Below the pieces are notes generated by a model that was not told where the DNA came from, made no database searches, and worked only from the letters and a program-made list of their open reading frames with translations. From positions 1-6,663 of the forward strand of contig SMWN01000008.1 of the NCBI GenBank assembly GCA_004356415.1: 6,663 bases of DNA, in the 5' to 3' direction. The DNA comes from Gammaproteobacteria bacterium (lineage in GTDB: Bacteria; Pseudomonadota; Gammaproteobacteria; Eutrophobiales; Eutrophobiaceae). The position numbers and the translations under genes were made by a program. Each line of letters starts with the position of its first letter. The first letter of the stretch is position 1. Of the stretch, positions 1-5,415 are shown in pieces.

Positions 1-89
1 ACAAGTTTTGCATACAGTTCGGGTTCAGCAATATAATAACGCTGTTTGAATTGCTTAAAACCCTCAAGCAGTTTATCCAGCGACTTCAC
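1..89 (-). CDS. Probable beta-class carbonic anhydrase, N-terminal fragment (cut by left window edge)
   Basis: A reading frame opens with GTG at 89 and runs off the window after 29 complete codons. The peptide begins (M)KSLDKLLEGFKQFKQRYY and continues with a PELYAKL segment. This 'K.LDKLLEGF..F..RY...ELY.KL' pattern is what I know from the N-terminal helices of bacterial beta-carbonic anhydrases, just before the 'GQSP' and 'CSDSR' zinc-site region. Those zinc ligands (Cys, Asp, His, Cys) lie outside the window, so catalytic competence cannot be judged. The family interconverts CO2 and bicarbonate in the cytoplasm. The start is supported by GGGGAG six bases upstream. The gene follows the purC stop by 34 bp with no visible terminator, so co-transcription with purC is likely. 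The identification rests on a short N-terminal match and is therefore moderate. I leave the symbol blank because can and cynT cannot be told apart here. Confidence 0.72.
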   Translation of the reverse strand, partial: MKSLDKLLEGFKQFKQRYYIAEPELYAKL

Positions 90-95
90 TTTACT

Positions 96-101
96 CTCCC
101 C
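96..101 (-). promoter_or_regulatory. Ribosome binding site of the carbonic anhydrase-like gene
   Basis: GGGGAG on the minus strand lies 6 nt upstream of the GTG at 89. It is the only good Shine-Dalgarno match in the gap after purC, and it decides the GTG start. Confidence 0.65.
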
Positions 102-123
102 GGTCTATTTTATTAATTGATCT

Positions 124-1029
124 CTAATTTATCAGGCGATCCCTGGCCTCCCGATATTTATCACCCGTCCGCTGAATGACCTCTTCTGGCAAACACGGCC
201 CCGGATCGGTTTTATCCCAGTCCAGCGTCTCCAGATAATCCCGCACATACTGCTTGTCAAAGCTTGGTGGGCTTTGGCCCACCTGGTAAGCATCTACTGG
301 CCAAAATCGTGATGAATCCGGCGTCAATACTTCGTCAATCAAAACCAGTTCACCGTTTTTATCCTTACCAAATTCAAACTTGGTGTCAGCAATAATAATC
401 CCCCTTTCCAGGGCATATTCTGCCGCTTCCTGATAAAGCTTTAAACTGACATCCCGCATCTGCTCGGCCATGTCCTGACCTAATAGGCCGACAGTTTTTT
501 CAAAACTGATATTTTCATCATGATCACCAACATCAGCCTTGGTGGATGGGGTAAAAATAGTCTCGGGTAGTTGCTGTGCCTGTCGTAGTCCTGCAGGCAA
601 GGCAATACCGCATACCGTCCCTGTCTTTTGGTAGTCACTCCAGGCAGAACCGATGAGATATCCTCGAACAATGGCCTCGACAGGCAACGGTTTCAGCTTA
701 CGTACCACAATACCACGACCTTCGATCATGTTGCGTTCTGCTTCATCGGGTAATACTTCAGCCAGGGATTTATCACTCAGGTGGTTGGGGATAATATGCC
801 TCGTCCTGTCAAACCAGAAATTTGATACTGTCGTCAGGATCGCACCCTTGCCAGGGATGGCATCGGGCAGGACCACATCGAAGGCCGACAATCGATCAGT
901 GGTCACAATCAACATATGATCTTCGTCAACATCATATATATCACGCACCTTGCCTCGACTTAGCAAGGGTAAACTTTTGAGTTCAGATTGATGCAAAGCA
1001 GCTACTGGATCACTCATGGGTTTGCTCAT
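124..1029 (-). CDS. purC: Phosphoribosylaminoimidazole-succinocarboxamide synthase (SAICAR synthase)
   Basis: Cytoplasmic enzyme of purine synthesis that joins CAIR and aspartate, using ATP, to give SAICAR. From the ATG at 1029 the protein has 301 residues, the usual size of the long (yeast Ade1-like) form; E. coli PurC is nearer 237. Visible landmarks, numbered from that ATG, are RGKVRDIYDV near 25-34 (nucleotide-binding start of the fold), TDRLSAFDV near 44-52, the family signature PVEAIVRGYLIGSAW near 116-130, and the second signature IIADTKFEFG at 212-221, followed by LIDEVLTPDSSRFWP. It ends in TAG. The start is uncertain. GTG at 1068 would give 314 residues and overlap the end of glnS by 19 bp, ATG at 1029 lies 20 bp after the glnS stop, and ATG at 1017 gives 297 residues. 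The family-like sequence begins only around residue 11 (LHQSELKSLP), so I prefer one of the ATGs, although neither has a clear Shine-Dalgarno sequence. Probably co-transcribed with glnS and the downstream carbonic anhydrase-like gene. Confidence 0.96.
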   Translation of the reverse strand: MSKPMSDPVAALHQSELKSLPLLSRGKVRDIYDVDEDHMLIVTTDRLSAFDVVLPDAIPGKGAILTTVSNFWFDRTRHIIPNHLSDKSLAEVLPDEAERNMIEGRGIVVRKLKPLPVEAIVRGYLIGSAWSDYQKTGTVCGIALPAGLRQAQQLPETIFTPSTKADVGDHDENISFEKTVGLLGQDMAEQMRDVSLKLYQEAAEYALERGIIIADTKFEFGKDKNGELVLIDEVLTPDSSRFWPVDAYQVGQSPPSFDKQYVRDYLETLDWDKTDPGPCLPEEVIQRTGDKYREARDRLIN

Positions 1030-1049
1030 TTCAAAATTGTTTTTAATGA

Positions 1050-2735
1050 CTACCGTTTCTTTGACCACGAATCCCTTAAGGGAATCGTTCTATTAAAGAC
1101 CGGCTTGCCCGCTTTGGAATTTTTTGACTCTACATTGAAATATCCCAGACGTTCAAACTGAAATTGATCGCCTGCTTTTGCTTTTGAAAGACTGGGTTCT
1201 AACTTGGCATTATCCAAGATTTCTATGGACTCCGGATTTAAAAATTCTTTCCAGTCCCTATCATGTTGATTACTGTCTGGTTCAGGATCATTAAACAAGC
1301 GATCATAAACGCGTACCTCTGCATCCAGCGCGTGTTCTGCAGAAACCCAGTGAATCGTTCCCCTGACCTTTCTACCATCCGGGGCATTACCCCCTTTTGT
1401 TTCAGGATCATAAGTGCAGCGTAATTCAACCACATCACCATGCTCATCTTTGATAATTTCATTACAGGTAATGAAATAAGCGTAGCGCAAACGTACTTCT
1501 CGTCCCGGTCCAAGGCGGAAAAATTTCCTTGGCGGTTCTTCCATGAAATCATCATGCTCTACATAGATGACTTTTGAGAAGGGCACTATTCGACTTCCCA
1601 TGTCCGGATCATTTGGATGATACGGTGCATCCAGTTCTTCACTTTGATCATCAGGATAATTTTCAATCACCACACGTAACGGTTTAAGGACACCCATGAC
1701 TCTTCGTGTTGTTTTATCAAGATCTTCCCGAACACAATTTTCCAGGACAGACATATCTATAATGGTGTCATTTTTGGTCACGCCTATGCGCTCACAAAAA
1801 TCTCTGATGGCCGCTGCAGTGTAACCACGTCGACGCATACCGGCGATGGTTAACATACGGGGGTCATCCCAACCATCGACATAGCCACCCGTCACTAACT
1901 CATTTAATTTTCGTTTACTGGTCACTGTATAGCTCAGATTAAGGCGTGAGAATTCTATTTGTTGTGGATGACATGGAATGGGCAATTGTTCCAGAAACCA
2001 GTCATAAAGAGGACGATGATCCTCAAACTCCAGAGTACAGAGAGAATGCGTGATGCCTTCAAGAGCATCAGAAATACCATGAGTGAAATCGTACATGGGA
2101 TAAATACACCATTCATCTCCAGTACGATAATGATGAGCCTTCTTAATACGATAAATGGCAGGATCACGAAGATTCATGTTAGGTGAAGCCATATCAATCT
2201 TCGCACGCAATATATATTTTCCATCTTCAAATTCGCCTGAACGCATACGCTCAAACAAATCGATATTTTCTTCAATAGAACGATCGCGATCTGGACTTGC
2301 CTTACCGGGCTGCGTCAGTGTTCCCCGATATTCACGAATCTCCTCAAGACTCAAGCTCTCCACATAAGCCTTTCCAGCCCTGATAAGAATCACGGCATAA
2401 TCATAAAGTTGCAAGTAATAGTCAGATGCAAAAAATAGCCTGTCCTGCCAATCAAACCCAAGCCAGCGAACATCTTCTTTGATGGCTTCTACATATTCGA
2501 GGTCTTCTTTTTCCGGGTTTGAATCATCAAAACGTAAATTACACAGCCCACCTTCATGCTCTTCAGCAATACCGAAATTCAAACAAATGGATTTAGCATG
2601 ACCAATATGCAGATAACCATTCGGTTCGGGGGGGAAACGCGTATGTACACGGCCTTCATTTTTATTTTGTTTCAAATCATCCGCAATGATGTTGCGAATA
2701 AAATTTGATGACAATATTTTCTCTTCGTTACTCAT
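1050..2735 (-). CDS. glnS: Glutaminyl-tRNA synthetase
   Basis: Cytoplasmic class I aminoacyl-tRNA synthetase that charges tRNA-Gln with glutamine. It has 561 residues against about 554 in E. coli, so it is full length. The Rossmann catalytic core carries PPEPNGYLHIGH (35-46, HIGH signature) and RFDDSNPEKED (68-78). A long stretch around DEWCIYPMYDFTH (207-219) and SLCTLEFEDHR (231-241) is nearly identical to E. coli as I remember it. With an offset of four residues, the E. coli glutamine-pocket residues Tyr211, Cys229 and Gln255 correspond to Tyr215, Cys233 and Gln259, and the tRNA-contact Asp235 to Asp239. The MSK (KMSKS-type) loop reads VTSKRK (271-276). The C-terminal beta-barrel anticodon-binding part follows from about 345. 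The conserved pocket argues for true GlnRS rather than GluRS. ATG at 2735 follows a weak AGAG-type ribosome site. The stop TAG at 1050-1052 lies against purC. A separate promoter is plausible in the gap upstream. Confidence 0.98.
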   Translation of the reverse strand: MSNEEKILSSNFIRNIIADDLKQNKNEGRVHTRFPPEPNGYLHIGHAKSICLNFGIAEEHEGGLCNLRFDDSNPEKEDLEYVEAIKEDVRWLGFDWQDRLFFASDYYLQLYDYAVILIRAGKAYVESLSLEEIREYRGTLTQPGKASPDRDRSIEENIDLFERMRSGEFEDGKYILRAKIDMASPNMNLRDPAIYRIKKAHHYRTGDEWCIYPMYDFTHGISDALEGITHSLCTLEFEDHRPLYDWFLEQLPIPCHPQQIEFSRLNLSYTVTSKRKLNELVTGGYVDGWDDPRMLTIAGMRRRGYTAAAIRDFCERIGVTKNDTIIDMSVLENCVREDLDKTTRRVMGVLKPLRVVIENYPDDQSEELDAPYHPNDPDMGSRIVPFSKVIYVEHDDFMEEPPRKFFRLGPGREVRLRYAYFITCNEIIKDEHGDVVELRCTYDPETKGGNAPDGRKVRGTIHWVSAEHALDAEVRVYDRLFNDPEPDSNQHDRDWKEFLNPESIEILDNAKLEPSLSKAKAGDQFQFERLGYFNVESKNSKAGKPVFNRTIPLRDSWSKKR

Positions 2736-2783
2736 TCATCAATCTCTGGGCACATCTTCTGGCCACGACTAAATAAGGCGGGC

Positions 2784-2812
2784 ATTGTACCCGAATAAGG
2801 ATAAACGTATAC
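2784..2812 (-). promoter_or_regulatory. Candidate sigma70-type promoter for glnS (-10 TACAAT)
   Basis: On the minus strand TACAAT (2784-2789) matches the -10 consensus at five of six positions and would start transcription near 2776, giving a leader of about 40 nt before the glnS ATG. Seventeen bases upstream the -35 position reads GTATAC (2807-2812), a poor match to TTGACA, and there is no TG extension of the -10. The call rests on the -10 box, its place in the only sizeable gap of the window and the change of functional block from ubi genes to glnS. The -35 region overlaps the foot of the neighbouring hairpin. Confidence 0.4.
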
Positions 2813-2854
2813 CCAAACTGCTTGGAAACGCAGGTTTCAAGCAGTTTGGGTATA
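2808..2854. repeat. Near-perfect 47-nt intergenic palindrome (hairpin)
   Basis: Arms 2808-2823 (TATACCCAAACTGCTT) and 2839-2854 are exact reverse complements over 16 bp. The pairing continues inward with G2824-C2838, a single bulged G at 2825 and four more pairs (2826-2829 with 2834-2837), leaving a GCAG loop at 2830-2833. That makes a stem of 21 pairs with one bulge. It starts 28 bp after the ubiI stop. No run of T follows it on either strand, so it is not a canonical intrinsic terminator, although it could still mark or protect the 3' end of the pepP-ubiH-ubiI transcript. The TATACCC...GGGTATA ends recall dispersed extragenic palindromes of gammaproteobacteria, but repetition in the genome cannot be seen here. 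Confidence 0.85.
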
Positions 2855-2881
2855 AATGCCAGAAATTTGGATCAGACGTGA

Positions 2882-4120
2882 TTAAAAATGACTGCGGGCG
2901 ATATCGGGTAAATCCCCTACCAGACCCATCGCACGTTTCATCACTTCATGTTTGATTGGTTTAATCTCGTCAAACACATCCATCCCTGCATTACGTAACC
3001 AGGATAATCCAGTTATTTTGTTCTCAAACAGATATTTAAACCCTTCCATGGTCATCATCATGGTGCTGTTTTCACCCTTGCGCCAGCGCTCATATTTGCG
3101 GAGAACAGAAAATGCACCGATGTCTCTGCCCTTCTCTCTCGCCTGCAAGATAAGCTCGGCCAGACTGGCCACATCCAGCAAACCCATATTTGCCCCTTGA
3201 CCCGCCAGGGGATGAATTCGATGTGCTGCATCTCCTACGAGGGCAAGACGCGGTCGACAATATTCGTCTGCCTGAGCACGAGCCAACGGAAATGTTGTAC
3301 GTGAATCGGTATGAATAATTTCACCTGCATGATATGCGAATGCTTCAGCCAGGACTTTATTAAATATTTTTTCATCTAGATTTTTTAATTCTACAGCTTG
3401 TTCTGGTGTTGTTGACCAAACAATCCCGCATTGATTGGGCTTCGCCATGGGCAGAAAAGCCAGAGGCCCACGACTTAAGAATCTTTGACACGCAACTTCC
3501 TGGTGTGGCAATTCTGTTTCAACCACACATGCCAGGGCATGTTGATGATAGTCATGGGTTTTAAAATTAATGCCCGCCAATCTTCTAATTGTGGATGACT
3601 GGCCATCGGCTGCCACCAACAGGCTGGCCGATAATTGTCGACCATCATCCAGGCCCATACAAATTTTATCTTTTTCGGTCTTGAGTGTTTTTGCTTCAAC
3701 GGGCCGGTACCAACTGATATGGTCGGACTTGTTTAGTGCGGATTCCAGTGCCTGCTCAATAATCCTTTGCTCGACGATATAACCCATGACAGGCTCATAT
3801 AAATCGGCACTGTCAAAATTCACCTCCCCCAGACCATTCTCATCCCAGACATACATCTTGCGGAAACAACCAAGACGATCTTTGGGTATTTCATCCCAGG
3901 CCCCGATTGACTGGAGAATATTTCTGGAGGCGATCGTGATCGCCAGTGCCCTCGGATCAGTGCGACTTTGGTCGTCGGTACCTTGATCTTTGTTGGCTAG
4001 ATTTGCTTCGATCAAAGCACACGTGACACCACTATTTTTCAGGATGGCTGCCAGACTTGCACCTGCGATCCCCGCGCCAACAATGATGACATCCACGTGA
4101 AACTGTCCAGAAGTATTCAA
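2882..4120 (-). CDS. ubiI: FAD-dependent ubiquinone biosynthesis hydroxylase, UbiI (VisC) type
   Basis: Group A flavoprotein monooxygenase of the UbiH/UbiF/UbiI family; UbiI uses O2 to hydroxylate ring carbon C5 of the polyprenylphenol intermediate in aerobic ubiquinone synthesis, probably within the cytoplasmic Ubi complex. It has 412 residues, slightly longer than E. coli UbiI (about 400). Landmarks are the FAD dinucleotide fold VIIVGAGIAG (11-20), the DG motif VAADGQSSTIRR (169-180), and the second FAD motif LVGDAAHRIHP (294-304) running into LAGQGANMG (305-313). The segments VWDENGLGEVNFD (91-103) and CGIVWS (231-236), and the C-terminal AMGLVGDLP, resemble UbiI more than UbiH. Position after pepP-ubiH is the classical ubiI (visC) place. 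The start is TTG at 4120, directly after the ubiH TAA, supported by CAGGAG 9 nt upstream; GTG at 4096 is the only other early option and has a poorer site. The UbiF subfamily, or a broader C5/C6 enzyme, cannot be excluded from sequence alone. Confidence 0.9.
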   Translation of the reverse strand: MNTSGQFHVDVIIVGAGIAGASLAAILKNSGVTCALIEANLANKDQGTDDQSRTDPRALAITIASRNILQSIGAWDEIPKDRLGCFRKMYVWDENGLGEVNFDSADLYEPVMGYIVEQRIIEQALESALNKSDHISWYRPVEAKTLKTEKDKICMGLDDGRQLSASLLVAADGQSSTIRRLAGINFKTHDYHQHALACVVETELPHQEVACQRFLSRGPLAFLPMAKPNQCGIVWSTTPEQAVELKNLDEKIFNKVLAEAFAYHAGEIIHTDSRTTFPLARAQADEYCRPRLALVGDAAHRIHPLAGQGANMGLLDVASLAELILQAREKGRDIGAFSVLRKYERWRKGENSTMMMTMEGFKYLFENKITGLSWLRNAGMDVFDEIKPIKHEVMKRAMGLVGDLPDIARSHF

Positions 4121-5374
4121 TTATACGGGCTCCTGCCCAGGCAATAAAAACGATTTGCACACTAGGGACGGCTGATGACCCCAAAAGCCCATGGCGCATC
4201 GAGTGAATCGATGTTTTAGTGGTGGGGTCAAATCGATTGCCAGCATTGCAAGATTTCGCGCAATGATCTTGACTGCCTGTCTGTTATAAAAACTTTCCGC
4301 CAGCCTGTCTGTAAAACGCAACACACGTTGCTGGTCATCTTTTCTGGATGCCAGATAGGATGACAACAGTGTGTATTCACCGATATCCAGATTCTTTTTC
4401 TGGGCCTCGATCAGTTTTTCAGCAAGTGCTGCTGCATCACGTAAGCCAAGATTGAATCCCTGCGCACCATTCGGATGGACTGTGTGCGCAGCATTCCCCA
4501 AAAAAACTGCACGATGTTTTACTTGTTCTTCCACTTGCAACATTTTTAACGGATAACTTTTTCTCTGACCTAATTTTGAAAAGTTACCCAGGCGACGACC
4601 AAAACGTTGCAACAAAATATCCAGAAAACTTTGTTGATCCAACTGCAAATATTTTTCTGCATCAGCTTTAACGACAGTAAATACCAGAACACACCGTTGT
4701 TGTGTGTATGGTAACAAAGCTAATGGACCACTCTCGGTAAATCGTTCATATGCCGTATCGTTATGGGATCTTTCCGGAATGACATTGCTGACAATCGCGA
4801 CTTGTTCATAATCCTTGACACTCGTTTCTATGCCTAGCATGGCTCTTGTTCTAGATTCTGTGCCATCAGCCGCCACCAATAAGCTGCTGGTGATTGTTTT
4901 TTCTACACCATCAATATTCACTTTGACGCTGACCATGGAATCCGATATTTCCACATCAGCGACGGATGCAGGACACAATAAATCTATATTGTCTGACGCC
5001 TTAATGCATTGCATAAATACCTTGCCCAGTTCGCGGGCCAGTACAATGTAACCGAGTGCCGACACCCCCATTGATGCTGCATCCAACCTGACGAATCCAA
5101 AATGATGCCGATCAGACACATGTATATTTTTGATAGGATTTGCGTGGGGAGAAATATTTTGCCAAAGCCCAAGATTGTCGAATATGTTTTTTGATGACAA
5201 AGAAATTGATAACCCTCTGTCATCATAACTGGGCTGAATATCTGCCTTTGCTGATACCGCTTCAATTACGGCTATCGTGAGATTGCTGCTGCTATTGTTA
5301 TTGCTTAGGGCACAGGCCAATGCCGCACCAACTGCGCCACCACCAATGATAATAATGTCATAATCATGATTCAT
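4121..5374 (-). CDS. ubiH: 2-polyprenyl-6-methoxyphenol hydroxylase UbiH
   Basis: FAD-dependent monooxygenase that introduces the C1 hydroxyl in aerobic ubiquinone synthesis, turning 2-polyprenyl-6-methoxyphenol into the benzoquinol. It has 417 residues against about 392 in E. coli. The FAD fold is at the N-terminus (DIIIIGGGAVG, 6-16). NIHVSDRHHFGFVRLDA (83-99) is a strong UbiH marker (E. coli has HVSDRGHAGFV), followed by LLVAADGTESRTR (165-177) and YERFTESGPLALLP (209-222). The second FAD motif is FLGNAAHTVHP (291-301), then NGAQGFNLGLRD; the GN in place of the usual GD is also present in E. coli UbiH. A Ser/Asn-rich stretch (24-31) sits between the first helix and second strand of the FAD fold. 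The C-terminus runs about 15 residues past the family's usual AMG...G end and contains the ubiI ribosome site in its last codons. ATG at 5374 lies 41 bp after pepP with no strong Shine-Dalgarno sequence, which suggests coupled or modest translation. Confidence 0.93.
   Translation of the reverse strand: MNHDYDIIIIGGGAVGAALACALSNNNSSSNLTIAVIEAVSAKADIQPSYDDRGLSISLSSKNIFDNLGLWQNISPHANPIKNIHVSDRHHFGFVRLDAASMGVSALGYIVLARELGKVFMQCIKASDNIDLLCPASVADVEISDSMVSVKVNIDGVEKTITSSLLVAADGTESRTRAMLGIETSVKDYEQVAIVSNVIPERSHNDTAYERFTESGPLALLPYTQQRCVLVFTVVKADAEKYLQLDQQSFLDILLQRFGRRLGNFSKLGQRKSYPLKMLQVEEQVKHRAVFLGNAAHTVHPNGAQGFNLGLRDAAALAEKLIEAQKKNLDIGEYTLLSSYLASRKDDQQRVLRFTDRLAESFYNRQAVKIIARNLAMLAIDLTPPLKHRFTRCAMGFWGHQPSLVCKSFLLPGQEPV
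4130..4135 (-). promoter_or_regulatory. Ribosome binding site of ubiI, inside the end of ubiH
   Basis: CAGGAG on the minus strand lies 9 nt upstream of the TTG at 4120, within the codons for the final Gln-Glu of UbiH. It is the strongest Shine-Dalgarno match near any start in the window and supports the TTG. Because ribosomes finishing ubiH pass over it, translation of the two genes is probably coupled. Confidence 0.7.
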
Positions 5375-5415
5375 AATTATGTTTCACAATCTTGGAGCAC
5401 AATCTTGAATTAGGC

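Noticed and set aside
653..919. 88-codon plus-strand open frame inside purC
   Set aside because: It lies wholly antisense to a gene with strong family motifs, the peptide resembles no family I know, and there is no ribosome site or promoter worth noting.
1959..2367. Plus-strand open frames antisense to glnS
   Set aside because: They overlap the most conserved part of GlnRS, look like low-information shadow translations and overlap each other in different frames.
2808..2854. Calling the palindrome a rho-independent terminator
   Set aside because: No T-run follows on either strand: the minus strand continues CGTTTATCC and the plus strand AATGCC. I therefore list it as a repeat or hairpin of unknown role.
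4419..4451. Loss of the conserved PxxGQG motif in UbiH (reads HPNGAQG)
   Set aside because: GAQGFNLG-type variants occur in UbiH proteins as I know them, and the rest of the FAD motif is intact, so this is not evidence of inactivation.
4984..5265. 93-codon minus-strand open frame in another frame within ubiH
   Set aside because: It is a shadow of ubiH: it overlaps well-conserved UbiH segments and its peptide matches no family I recognise.
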